DNA from: Solirubrum koreensis | GTDB taxonomy: Bacteria; Bacteroidota; Bacteroidia; Cytophagales; Hymenobacteraceae | Assembly (NCBI RefSeq): GCF_039541855.1 | Contig: NZ_BAABHA010000010.1 | Location: forward strand, 727,344 to 791,343 | DNA: 64,000 nt | Reading direction: 5' to 3' | In this document: one piece after another, positions 17,016 through 26,117 of the stretch | Numbering within the stretch: position 1 is the stretch's first letter | Layout of the letters: every line of letters begins with the position of its first letter | Program-made: the position numbers and the translations under genes | Notes under the pieces: model-generated | What the model was told of the DNA's origin: nothing | Databases searched by the model: none | What the model saw: the letters and a program-made list of their open reading frames with translations, nothing else

Positions 17016-17561
17016 ATGACATCCGATATTCTTCGCCCGTTGCAGCATCAGGATCTGGAAACCGTACGCCAATGGCGTAATTCCGAGGCCGTGGCGCAAT
17101 ACATGTATCATGCGGAGCCCATTACGGCGGAACAACAGGAAGCTTGGTTTACCAGTATCAGCGCCGATGCCAGCAAGCAATACTGGATCATAACGCACGA
17201 GGGACGTGACGTAGGCGTAGCCAACCTCTATGCCATCAATCCTGCTTTTCAATCCTGCTATTGGGCTTTTTACCTTGGCGAGCAAAATGTGCGCGGCAGT
17301 GGTATTGGAGCCAAAGTGGAGTTTGCGGTGCTTGAGTACGTCTTCACCGAGTTGAAGCTCAACAAGCTGCTGTGCGAGGTTTTCGTAGACAACGCCAAAG
17401 TGGTGAGCATGCACGAAAAATTCGGTTTTCGGCGCGAGGCCTACTTTCGTGAACACATCCGAAAGAATGGCGTGTTTAAGGATGTGGTGGGCTTGGCCTT
17501 ACTCCAGCGTGAATGGCTGCAAGTGCGCGAAGCCATGCGCAGCCGGGTTTTCCGAAGCTAA
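17016..17561 (+). CDS. pseH: UDP-4-amino-sugar N-acetyltransferase
   Basis: A 181-residue GNAT acetyltransferase. LRPLQHQDLETVRQWRNSE is typical of PseH/RimJ-like enzymes, and the acetyl-CoA loop region reads GEQNVRGSGIGAKVEF. It would acetylate the 4-amino group made by PseC. Position between pseG and pseI supports the assignment over ribosomal RimJ. A TACCTTTG element 33 bases upstream of the ATG could give a second promoter for the distal half of the operon. Confidence 0.85.
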   Translation: MTSDILRPLQHQDLETVRQWRNSEAVAQYMYHAEPITAEQQEAWFTSISADASKQYWIITHEGRDVGVANLYAINPAFQSCYWAFYLGEQNVRGSGIGAKVEFAVLEYVFTELKLNKLLCEVFVDNAKVVSMHEKFGFRREAYFREHIRKNGVFKDVVGLALLQREWLQVREAMRSRVFRS

Positions 17562-17608
17562 TCCGGCCTTGTTTTTCTGACCCTACACCGCGCCCTGCGC
17601 CTGCTTAT

Positions 17609-18652
17609 ATGGCTGAATTTCAGCTGGGCAACCGAGCCATCGGCCCCAACCAACCGCCTTTTATCATTGCCGAGCTTAGCGGCAACCACAACCAGTCGCT
17701 CGACCGCGGCTTAGCTATTATCGATGCCGTAGCGGCAGCGGGGGCGCATGCCATAAAGCTGCAAACCTATACGGCCGACACCATGACCCTGCGGGGCGCA
17801 CACCGCATCGACGACCCTACGTCGTTGTGGTACGGGCGCGAGCTGTACGAGCTGTACGAAGAAGCCCATACGCCGTGGGAATGGCACGCCCCGTTATTCG
17901 AACGGGCCCGGCAACACGGCATGCTCGCTTTTAGCTCGCCCTTCGACGAAACAGCTGTCGATTTTCTGGAGTCGCTCGATGTGCCAGCATACAAGATTGC
18001 CTCGTTCGAAAACACCGACTGGCCCTTGCTGCGGCGGGTGGCAGCCACAGGTAAACCCGTTATTATGAGCACCGGCGCCAGCAAACTTTCCGAAGTAGCC
18101 GAAGCCGTAGACCTGTTGCGTACCGCCGGCTGCCGCGAGCTGGTGTTGCTTAAATGCACCAGCACCTACCCTGCTACGCCGCAAAACACCAACCTGCGCA
18201 CCATCCCGCACCTGCAACAACTTTACCCCGACTGCCTGGTAGGTCTTTCAGATCATACCATGGGCGTGGGTGCTTCCGTAGCAGCCGTGGCCTTGGGTGC
18301 CTGCGTAATCGAAAAACACGTTACCCTAAACCGCGCCGATGGTGGCGTAGACTCCGCGTTTTCGCTTGAGCCCGCTGAAGTGGCGTCGTTGGTTACCGAA
18401 ACCGAACGAGCCTGGCAGGCTCTGGGTCAGATTCAATACGGCGTGCAGCGGGCCGAGGAAAAAAGCCGGCTATACAAACGCTCGGTATATGTCGCCCAGG
18501 ATATTGCTGCGGGAGAAGTATTTACCCGAACCAACTTGCGCGTGGTGCGCCCCGGCGACGGTTTGCCCCCGCGCTACTTTGAGCAGGTGCTGGGCAAGCC
18601 CGCCCGCTCAGCCTTGGCCGCCGGCACGCCCCTCAGCTGGGATTCTCTGTAG
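17609..18652 (+). CDS. pseI: Pseudaminic acid synthase
   Basis: A 347-residue NeuB-family enzyme condensing the released sugar with phosphoenolpyruvate. The TIM barrel begins IIAELSGNHNQSLDRGLAII and includes AIKLQTYTADTMT and the metal/PEP region ALGACVIEKHVTLNR; the C-terminal SAF (antifreeze-like) domain covers about residues 285-347 (SVYVAQDIAAGEVFT to LSWDSL). PseI proteins share the LSGNHN motif, against sialic synthases that have a different residue set. The ATG at 17609 is preferred over the longer open frame. Confidence 0.92.
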   Translation: MAEFQLGNRAIGPNQPPFIIAELSGNHNQSLDRGLAIIDAVAAAGAHAIKLQTYTADTMTLRGAHRIDDPTSLWYGRELYELYEEAHTPWEWHAPLFERARQHGMLAFSSPFDETAVDFLESLDVPAYKIASFENTDWPLLRRVAATGKPVIMSTGASKLSEVAEAVDLLRTAGCRELVLLKCTSTYPATPQNTNLRTIPHLQQLYPDCLVGLSDHTMGVGASVAAVALGACVIEKHVTLNRADGGVDSAFSLEPAEVASLVTETERAWQALGQIQYGVQRAEEKSRLYKRSVYVAQDIAAGEVFTRTNLRVVRPGDGLPPRYFEQVLGKPARSALAAGTPLSWDSL

Positions 18653-18657
18653 CGCGT

Positions 18658-19944
18658 ATGTTCCAGGCTTTGGTTGCCCGCACGCGCGACCTGCTGCAGC
18701 TGCGTTTCAGTCCGCTGTATGTATCCTTGCCGGCTGCTGTGCTGGATCCGGTGTCGCCCGCAAATCCCCTACGGCGCTTGGTAAAAGTGCTGGGCTACGC
18801 AGGTGCCCGGCTGGTAGGTAACGCGTTCCGCCCCATTCGGAACTCCGAGAAGCTGCACGGCGCGGTGTGGCTGTACGTAGTGAGTCAAAACAACGTGGAG
18901 GCCTTGCAGTTTCTGCGCGACCAACGAATCGATGCCGTGCTGGTGGCGGGCCAGAGCAAACAAATCGGACGATATAACCACGTGGTTAACCGCCTTTCGC
19001 TACGCCGTAAGCTGTTGTACTACTGGCAATTTCCATTTGTGTTGGCCGGTTTACTGCGCCGTGAGGGCGCGCCGGCGTGGCGTTTCTTCGACCTGATTTT
19101 TAACGCCATCGGGTACTACGAAATATACCGACGGGCACTGCGCCACTATCGGCCACGGGCCGTGGTTTTCGCCAACGACCACAACGACGACGCAAGAGCC
19201 TTGCTGCTGGCCTGCCAAGCCGAAAACATTCCAACAGCCTACGTTCAACACGCCAGCGTCAGCACCATTTTTCCGCCCCTGGGTTTTAACCTGAATTTGC
19301 TGGAAGGCCAGGACGCCCTGGACAAATACGCTCAATGCGGAGCCATTTCTGGCGAGGTGCGCCTGGTGGGCATGCCCAAAGCCGACGCTTACCTGTTCCA
19401 GCGGAATACCGAGCTACACGTCCGCCGGGTGGGAATTGCGGCCAACCTGCTTGATCCTACCGCCGGCATTCAAGAAGCCGTAACTGAACTACTCAGCACC
19501 TTCCCAGACTTGACTTTCACACTGCGCCCCCACCCCGGCGACCAGCGTGATTTTGCCTCCCTGCGGCAGCGGTTTCCACAACTGCGTTTCTCCAGCGCCC
19601 GGGAGGAAAGTGTATTTGCTTTCCTGCTTAAACAAGATGCGCTGATTGCCGCCGACACATCCACTCACCTCGAAGCTACTTTACTGAACTTGGTCAGTAT
19701 CTATTACCGCTTTGGTGCTCAGACGGCTGCCGATGACTACTACGGATACGTGGCAAACGGCCTGATCGACCGTGCCAACACACCTGCCGAGCTGCAAAGC
19801 CTGTTACACAAGTACACCCAACATAAACCGCCGGTTCTTTACCAACGTGCTGGTTATTACTGTGCAACTATAGGAACTGCTCACGAAGGCAATAGCCAGA
19901 AACTTGCCCTTCGCTATGTAAATGAGTGGCTAACGTCGGCGTAA
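18658..19944 (+). CDS. Putative GT-B glycosyltransferase, possibly a nonulosonic-acid transferase
   Basis: A 428-residue cytoplasmic protein starting 5 bases after pseI. I do not recognise a named family with certainty. The C-terminal half has GT-B features shared with capsule and sialyl/polysialyltransferase-like enzymes: AYVQHASVSTIFPP, VGMPKADAY, an HP-motif TLRPHPGDQRDF (about residues 284-295) and LIAADTSTHLEAT. An RPHPG-type motif occurs in CMP-sugar-using enzymes. Its place at the end of the operon suggests that it transfers CMP-pseudaminate-type sugar to a glycan or glycoprotein. Acceptor unknown. Confidence 0.6.
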   Translation: MFQALVARTRDLLQLRFSPLYVSLPAAVLDPVSPANPLRRLVKVLGYAGARLVGNAFRPIRNSEKLHGAVWLYVVSQNNVEALQFLRDQRIDAVLVAGQSKQIGRYNHVVNRLSLRRKLLYYWQFPFVLAGLLRREGAPAWRFFDLIFNAIGYYEIYRRALRHYRPRAVVFANDHNDDARALLLACQAENIPTAYVQHASVSTIFPPLGFNLNLLEGQDALDKYAQCGAISGEVRLVGMPKADAYLFQRNTELHVRRVGIAANLLDPTAGIQEAVTELLSTFPDLTFTLRPHPGDQRDFASLRQRFPQLRFSSAREESVFAFLLKQDALIAADTSTHLEATLLNLVSIYYRFGAQTAADDYYGYVANGLIDRANTPAELQSLLHKYTQHKPPVLYQRAGYYCATIGTAHEGNSQKLALRYVNEWLTSA

Positions 19945-19979
19945 CTTGCAGTTCTTTTAACCCCGATGCTCTTCACTCT

Positions 19980-22979
19980 ATGGCGCACTTCCTTACTCGA
20001 GAACGGTCCATTTTAAAGCGAATTTCTTGCCGAGTAATTCCCGCTCTGCTGCTAGGTTGCCTGAGCTATGGCGCTACGGGACAAGGTTTGCAGGGGGCTG
20101 GCAATACTATTTCATTCAATGGTTCTACCTCCATTAATTGTGGGACCAACAACCGTGGTATAACGCAGCAGGTAACCGTTGAAGCCTGGATCAAGACCAC
20201 CAACAGTGGCTACCAGTGGGTGATGGGCAAATACCAGGACTCAAATGGCGACGACAAAGGCTACCATCTTCAGACTTTCAATGGCTTAGCCAGTTTTCAC
20301 GGGAGGGCCGGTAACTTCCAATACTACACATCGGGTCAGTCGACCATGCGGGTCGATGATGGAAGGTGGCACCATCTAGTGGGTATTTGCGCAGGTAACA
20401 CTTGGCAGATTTATGTGGATGGCGCGCTGGTCAACAGCACGACCTTCAACTATACTAACGGCAACATTGCTTCGTCAGCCCCCATGGCTATTGGCATGTA
20501 TGCTGGGGCAAATGCGCAGTACTTTCAGGGCCAGATTGATGAGCTGCGGGTTTGGCGCACGGTCCGTACTCCAGCCGAAATCAGGGGCGCTATGTGCCAA
20601 AAATTCACCACGGCACCCTCTAACTTGGTGGCCTATTTCCGCTTCGACCAAGCCAGTGGTAACACATTGCTCGATGAAGGCTCGGTGCCCACGAATGGCA
20701 CCCTGAACAACTTCGGAACCACTCCTTCCTGGATCCGCTCCGGTGCGGCCATTGGCGACGCCAGCGTATCGGCTTACCCGGGCGGCGCGGTGTCGCTGAC
20801 GGCGGCCAACGGCGACGTGGCTGAAGTAAGCAACGTCATCGGCCCGGTGCAGGGCGTTCAGCTTTACGCCGTGAACAGTGCCCCGGCGGTTTCGCCTGGG
20901 GCCGGCGCGGCTAGCAGCTATTTCGGGGTGTTTACCTCGCCGGCTAATGCAGCCAACTACACGCTCACGCTGCGCCCGCAGGACGGTAGCTCGACGGGGA
21001 AAAAGATGGCCGTGCGCACCGCCAACGATGCCTCCAGCTGGACCACTCCCGCTACCACCAACACGGCTTCGGCCGTGGCCTTGAGCGGCCATGCTTACCG
21101 CGGCGAGTACATCCTGGTGAACAACGTGTGGACCGGGGCCGTGAGCAGCGTGTATACGGATGCCGCCAACTGGAGCGCCAACGTGGTGCCCGGCGCCACC
21201 GACGATGTGTCCATTCCGGCCAATGCCATTCGGATGCCGGTGCTGAGCTCGGCCGCTTCTGCGGCGGGCTTTACTGTAGCGGCGGGTGCTTCCATGACGG
21301 TTGCCCCTAGCGGTACGCTTTCGGTAGCGGGCAACTTGACCAACAACGGCACAGTAACGGGCTTGGGCACGGTTACGCTTACCGGTACGGCGCAACAAAC
21401 GCTAAGTGGCACCGGCACGGCCGACCTCGGTTACCTGACCGTGGGCACGGCCGGGGCACAATCCAGCTTGCCCCTGCAAATACGGCGCGTACTAACGGCC
21501 AACGGCAACCTGGCTCTGACCGACAACACGCTCACGCTGTTGTCGGATGCGGGTGCTACGGCCATGCTCTACAATGTGCCCGCCGCATCGGTAACCGGCC
21601 GGGTAACTGTGCAGCGCTACCTCGATGGCTCGCTCAACGGGGGTCCTGGCTACCGCCACCTATCGTCCCCGGTGGAAAACCCTCCTCTCGCCGATCTGGC
21701 TACAGCATCGTTCACGCCCATTGTAAATCCTAATTACACCAGCAGCACCGTTCCTTTCCCCAACATATTCTACTTCGGCACGAATGACGTTGGCCCAGGT
21801 ACTTCGGTAGCCGATTTCGATCAAGGCTGGTTGTCGCCAGCTTCTACTACCAACGTTGTTCTTTCTTTTGCTTCGGCCTATTCCGTGAACATTGCCGGCA
21901 ACCAAATGGTAGACTTCGTGGGCACACTCAACACGCAAGGGCGACAGCCGATAATTCCGCAACGCAATGGTTTGCCTCAGGCGGGCTGGAACTTGATTGG
22001 TAACCCCTTTCCTGGCCCTATCGATTGGAACGTCCTCATTACCGGGGCCGACAACGTTGACAACGCCCTGTACGTGTTTAAGTCCTCGGGACAGTACACG
22101 GGCTCGTACGCCACGTACATCAACGGCGTTTCGGCCAACGGCGGCTCAAACATCATTCCCATGGGCCAGGGCTTTTTTATTCGCACGAGCGTACCCAGAG
22201 CCGACTTCGGAACAATTATTTTTTCGAACGCCTCCCGCCTGACGAGCTACCAGAACCCGGCGCTGCAACGCACCCAGGAAACCCGTCCGCTGGTGCAGCT
22301 GGAACTGCGCGGCAGCACTGGCCCCGCCGATCAGGTAACGGTATACCTCCAGCCCGGTGCTACCGCCGGTTTCGACGCCGCTTTCGATGCCTACAAGCTG
22401 GCCGGCAGCAACGCCACGCGCCTGGCCATTCAGGCGGGCAGCAGCGAGCTTTCCATCAGCGGCCTGCCTCTGCCGGGCCAAAGCCCGGTAACGGTGCCGC
22501 TGCTGGTACAGGTGGCGCAGCCGGGCTCCTACACCCTGGAAGCCTCGCGCCTAATCAACCTGCCGGCCGGCACCACCGCGTTTCTGCACGATGCGCAAAC
22601 CGGTACCCGCATCAACCTGGCGCAGCAGGCCATCTATTCTTTCACGGCCACCGGCACCACCCTGCCGGGTCGTTTTTCGCTGGAGCTGAACCCCAACCGG
22701 CCACTGGCCGCTAACACCGCACTCAGCGAACAGTTGAGCGTGTACCCCAACCCCGCCCGTCAGGAGTTATGGCTGGGCCTGCCGGTTTCGGCCCGCAAAC
22801 TAGGTGCCGAGGTAACGGTGGTCAACGCATTGGGCCAGCAGGTGTTTGCGCAGAAACTGCCCGCTACGGTTGCTCAGGAAAATCAAAAACTGGCACTGCC
22901 GGCCTTAGCCCGGGGCGTTTATACGCTGCGGGTTGCCTTGGCTGAAGGCGTGGCCACCAAACGTTTGGTTATCGAATAG
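19980..22979 (+). CDS. Large secreted LamG-domain protein with T9SS type A sorting tail
   Basis: A 999-residue exported protein. The signal peptide is near residues 12-35 (ending ATGQ). A LamG/concanavalin-type lectin domain covers about 40-215 (VEAWIKT, WHHLVGICAGNTWQIYVDG, QIDELRVWRT). The centre has repetitive beta-rich segments (NNVWTGAVSSVYTDAANWSA, VPGATDDVSIPANA). The C-terminal 80 residues (LSVYPNPARQELWLGLP to VATKRLVIE) are a T9SS type A signal. The ATG at 19980 is preferred over an upstream frame extension. It follows the pse operon by 35 bases and is a plausible surface glycoprotein, but no link to the sugar is proven. Confidence 0.88.
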   Translation: MAHFLTRERSILKRISCRVIPALLLGCLSYGATGQGLQGAGNTISFNGSTSINCGTNNRGITQQVTVEAWIKTTNSGYQWVMGKYQDSNGDDKGYHLQTFNGLASFHGRAGNFQYYTSGQSTMRVDDGRWHHLVGICAGNTWQIYVDGALVNSTTFNYTNGNIASSAPMAIGMYAGANAQYFQGQIDELRVWRTVRTPAEIRGAMCQKFTTAPSNLVAYFRFDQASGNTLLDEGSVPTNGTLNNFGTTPSWIRSGAAIGDASVSAYPGGAVSLTAANGDVAEVSNVIGPVQGVQLYAVNSAPAVSPGAGAASSYFGVFTSPANAANYTLTLRPQDGSSTGKKMAVRTANDASSWTTPATTNTASAVALSGHAYRGEYILVNNVWTGAVSSVYTDAANWSANVVPGATDDVSIPANAIRMPVLSSAASAAGFTVAAGASMTVAPSGTLSVAGNLTNNGTVTGLGTVTLTGTAQQTLSGTGTADLGYLTVGTAGAQSSLPLQIRRVLTANGNLALTDNTLTLLSDAGATAMLYNVPAASVTGRVTVQRYLDGSLNGGPGYRHLSSPVENPPLADLATASFTPIVNPNYTSSTVPFPNIFYFGTNDVGPGTSVADFDQGWLSPASTTNVVLSFASAYSVNIAGNQMVDFVGTLNTQGRQPIIPQRNGLPQAGWNLIGNPFPGPIDWNVLITGADNVDNALYVFKSSGQYTGSYATYINGVSANGGSNIIPMGQGFFIRTSVPRADFGTIIFSNASRLTSYQNPALQRTQETRPLVQLELRGSTGPADQVTVYLQPGATAGFDAAFDAYKLAGSNATRLAIQAGSSELSISGLPLPGQSPVTVPLLVQVAQPGSYTLEASRLINLPAGTTAFLHDAQTGTRINLAQQAIYSFTATGTTLPGRFSLELNPNRPLAANTALSEQLSVYPNPARQELWLGLPVSARKLGAEVTVVNALGQQVFAQKLPATVAQENQKLALPALARGVYTLRVALAEGVATKRLVIE

Positions 22980-23002
22980 CACCTCGTTGTGGGTTTCGTT
23001 GT

Positions 23003-23043
23003 CTACGGGCCGCTGCATTCGTGCAGCGGCCCGTAGCTTTTTG
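23003..23043 (+). terminator. Rho-independent terminator after the LamG gene
   Basis: CTACGGGCCGCTGCA and TGCAGCGGCCCGTAG arms (15 bases) with a 4-base loop, followed by CTTTTTG, 24 bases after the stop codon. Confidence 0.9.
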
Positions 23044-23091
23044 TTGACCAGTTTCAAGCATAAACTTCGTAACGGATATCTTCGCAGCCTT

Positions 23092-24471
23092 ATGCCCGCG
23101 TCCATTATTGCTCCTGCTGTGCCCGTTGCGGCAGCTTCTATTAGCTCCGAAGTACGCCTTGCCTACGTGTTGCAGCACTTTTGGCAGGCCTACGAGCCAA
23201 CAAGCCCGGTTACGATTGGGGTGCCCGGCCAGCAGGCGCAGGTGGAAGTTGCAGTTGCTGATGCCGGCTTCTTTGACCAACGCCAGCCGTACCCGCCTGC
23301 CCCCATATGGCACGAGTGGCAAGGCAGGGAAGTACCGTTTTTCTTCGGTCCAGCGGCCGGGCAGCCGTTGTTGACATTGCAGTCCGGCCGTGCTCTGGTT
23401 CATGCCGACCTGGTTTCGGCGGCATTCTACCTACTTAGCGGCTGGCAGGAATACTTTTCGGAAGAGCGCGACCAGCACGGTCGGTTTCCTTACGCGGCCA
23501 GCGTGCAACACCAATATGGTTTTGTGGATGTGCCGGTGGTCAACTGCTACTTCGAGGTGCTGCGCACAGCCGTGGAGCACGTAACGGGCGAGCAGCTCCG
23601 CCCCCGCCGCTGGCTTGGTGGTGCGAAATGGGCGGCTTTCGTCACCCACGACGTAGACAGCCTGTTCGGTTCTTGGAAAGCACCGGCGAAAGCCGCATTG
23701 CAGCAAGGACGGCTGCTTGAAACCTTCCAGATAGCCATGCGCAGCTTGGCGGGGGTCGATGCCTGGAACAACCTGGAAGCTGTGCAGGCTACAGCCCGCA
23801 AGCACGGTGCCCCATCGACCTTTTTTATGCTCGGCAGCACCCAAAAAGCCGCGAACGGAACGCCGAACGCCGACTACCGCGTAAGCGCCCCGGGCATGCA
23901 GCGTCGCTTACGAAACCTGCAGGCCAGCGGCGCAGAGTTGTCCGTACACGGTAGCATTGGCACGGCTACCGATGCGGCCAAGCTGCGCCGGGAAAAGCAG
24001 CTACTGCCCGGCACCGTTTCCGGCAACCGCTTCCATTACCTGAGCTGGGAGCCCCGCCTCACACCTGGTTTGGTGGATGCGGAAGGCTTCGGCTACGATT
24101 CAACGCTAGGTTTTCCCGAGCACTTTGGGTTCCGCAACAGTTACTGTTTGCCGTTTCAGCCCTTCAATTTTGCAACTGGCCGAGCCTGTTCCTTTCTGGA
24201 AATTCCGCTGAACGTGATGGATGCAACGCTGCACCACCCGAGTTACCTGCAGCTAGCACCGCAAGAAATATTGCCAGCATTGGAACCCATGTTGCAGGAA
24301 ATCGAACGGTTTGGGGGCGTGTGCACTCTGCTTTGGCACAACGACCACTTCGATCCGGCCAACACCGTTACCGGGCCGCGCCAGTTCGCTGCGCTGATGG
24401 AGTACCTTCGCAGCCGTAATGTCGCGTTCATGACCGGCCAGCAAATTGTGAATGACCAAAAACCGAGCTGA
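23092..24471 (+). CDS. Polysaccharide deacetylase-like protein with N-terminal DUF7033-type region
   Basis: A 459-residue protein. The N-terminal ~170 residues resemble the DUF7033-type module found before NodB-like domains in Bacteroidota. From about residue 180 a NodB-like fold is visible: AAFVTHDVDSLFG supplies the THDVD metal/catalytic Asp motif, HGAPSTFFMLGS follows, and ELSVHGSIGTATD carries the second motif His. It probably trims acetyl groups from a surface glycan. The ATG at 23092 was chosen over an upstream open frame that overlaps the previous gene and its terminator. Confidence 0.75.
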   Translation: MPASIIAPAVPVAAASISSEVRLAYVLQHFWQAYEPTSPVTIGVPGQQAQVEVAVADAGFFDQRQPYPPAPIWHEWQGREVPFFFGPAAGQPLLTLQSGRALVHADLVSAAFYLLSGWQEYFSEERDQHGRFPYAASVQHQYGFVDVPVVNCYFEVLRTAVEHVTGEQLRPRRWLGGAKWAAFVTHDVDSLFGSWKAPAKAALQQGRLLETFQIAMRSLAGVDAWNNLEAVQATARKHGAPSTFFMLGSTQKAANGTPNADYRVSAPGMQRRLRNLQASGAELSVHGSIGTATDAAKLRREKQLLPGTVSGNRFHYLSWEPRLTPGLVDAEGFGYDSTLGFPEHFGFRNSYCLPFQPFNFATGRACSFLEIPLNVMDATLHHPSYLQLAPQEILPALEPMLQEIERFGGVCTLLWHNDHFDPANTVTGPRQFAALMEYLRSRNVAFMTGQQIVNDQKPS

Positions 24472-24544
24472 GAAAAGGGGCGCACCGCAACCGTCGCAGC
24501 TGTAATCATTTGCCTGTTTCCGTATCTGCCTTTCATTTCCTCAC

Positions 24545-26029
24545 TTGGGCATCCTCCAGCGGCAAGGGCTGCGCAACACTGTAATATCGTACGTTGGCCT
24601 GGGCCTGGGCTTCGTGAACACGGCTTTCGTGCTGCCGCGCCTGCTGGCCCCCGACGAAATTGGCCTGACGCGCACTTTGGTTCAAATTGCCACCATTTAC
24701 GCGCAGGTGGCGGCGCTGGGCTTCGGCAGTGTGGGCATTCGGTTTTTCCCCTACTTCCGCAACCGCGAAACGGGGCACCACGGCTTCCTACCCTTGCTGC
24801 TGGGCTTGCCCATGTTGGGCTTTGGCGTAGTCACGGCTTTGTACTTGCTAGGGCGGCCGCTGGTGTTGCGGCAGTACGAGCACGAGTCGGCGCTGTTCAA
24901 TCCGTATTACTTCTGGGTGGTGCTGCTGGCGTTTTTCACGCTGCTCTACAGCCTGCTCGAATCGTACTTACGGGCCTTGTACCACTCCTCGTTCACGGCT
25001 TTCGTGCAGGATATCGGGCAGCGCGTGCTTACCATTATCCTGGCCGTGCTCTACGGCAAAGGGTTGCTGAGTTTCCACGAATTCGTGCTGGCCTTTATTA
25101 GCCTCTACGCATTCAATGTGCTGGTAACGGTGCTTTACCTGCTGTACATAGGTGAATTGCACCTCCGCCCTAACGCCGCCGTGCTGCGCGTACAGCCGCT
25201 GAAAACCCTAGTGGGCTATGGCGGCTTTGCGTTGCTCTCCAACATGTCGGGCCTCATCATCACTTCCATCGACACGCTGATGGTAGGCGCGCAGATCAAC
25301 TTCGCGGCTACGGGGGTGTACACCACGGCCGCCTACATCAGCACGGCGCTGGTTATTCCGTTTCGGGCGCTGAACAAGATTGCCTTTCCGCTGCTGGCCG
25401 ATTATTGGAAACAGCAAGACTTGACCCGCATGGCCGATTTTTACCGACGGGCCACGCGCCTGGGCACGGTGCTTGGGTGTTACCTGGCCCTAGGAATCGG
25501 CTTAAATCTCGATTTCATCTACGGCCTTATTGGCAAGCCCGAATACGCGGCGGGCGCGGTTTCCGTGCTGCTGTTGATGGCCGGTCGGCTTATAGATGGC
25601 ATTACGGGCGTGAACGGACTCATTGTAGTTACCTCGCCCCGTTACCGCTTCGACCTGATCTTCAATCTTTCCCTGGCTGTAATCACGGTAGTGCTGAACC
25701 TGGTGCTAATTCCGCCAATGGGCATAACCGGCGCAGCCCTGGCCACGCTACTGGCCATGACGGCTATTAACATCGCGCGCACGTGGTTTGTGTGGTACGC
25801 GTACCGCATGCAACCCTTTAGCATGCGCATCCTGCTGGTGCTGGGTATTGCGGCGGCGGCAGGCCTCGCGGCATGGCTGGTGCCCACGCTACCCTCGGCA
25901 TTTCTGACCATGGTGCTGCGCTCAGCGGTTCTCACGGGCACCTACGGGGGGCTGCTGCTCCTGACCAATGCCGAGCCCGAGGTGATTCAGCTGTGGCAAA
26001 AAACCCGTAGCCGTTTCTGGCTGAAATAG
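24545..26029 (+). CDS. Polysaccharide/oligosaccharide flippase (Wzx-like, MOP superfamily)
   Basis: A 494-residue integral membrane protein with about 14 hydrophobic segments. It begins GILQRQGLRNTVISYVGLGLGF and has the MOP/Wzx features VLPRLLAPDEIGLTRTL and LMVGAQINFAATGVYTTA. Such proteins flip lipid-linked glycan units across the inner membrane. The start is TTG at 24545; no in-frame ATG is available before the first helix. It closes the glycan region, and a strong hairpin terminator follows. Confidence 0.85.
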   Translation: MGILQRQGLRNTVISYVGLGLGFVNTAFVLPRLLAPDEIGLTRTLVQIATIYAQVAALGFGSVGIRFFPYFRNRETGHHGFLPLLLGLPMLGFGVVTALYLLGRPLVLRQYEHESALFNPYYFWVVLLAFFTLLYSLLESYLRALYHSSFTAFVQDIGQRVLTIILAVLYGKGLLSFHEFVLAFISLYAFNVLVTVLYLLYIGELHLRPNAAVLRVQPLKTLVGYGGFALLSNMSGLIITSIDTLMVGAQINFAATGVYTTAAYISTALVIPFRALNKIAFPLLADYWKQQDLTRMADFYRRATRLGTVLGCYLALGIGLNLDFIYGLIGKPEYAAGAVSVLLLMAGRLIDGITGVNGLIVVTSPRYRFDLIFNLSLAVITVVLNLVLIPPMGITGAALATLLAMTAINIARTWFVWYAYRMQPFSMRILLVLGIAAAAGLAAWLVPTLPSAFLTMVLRSAVLTGTYGGLLLLTNAEPEVIQLWQKTRSRFWLK

Positions 26030-26050
26030 TTGCTCCAAGCGTATTGCAGG

Positions 26051-26100
26051 CCGCAGCGGCGGCAGGAACACTTAATGATGCGCTCCTGCCGCCGCTGCGG
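26051..26100. terminator. Hairpin terminator between converging genes
   Basis: Perfect 17-base arms (CCGCAGCGGCGGCAGGA and its complement) with a 16-base loop lie between the flippase (+) and the amino-acid permease (-) genes. Confidence 0.85.
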
Positions 26101-26117
26101 TTATCTTTTGAAGGCTT

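Noticed and set aside
20475..21398. 307-residue frame antisense to the LamG gene
   Set aside because: Arg/His/Gly-rich shadow of a clear T9SS cargo gene.
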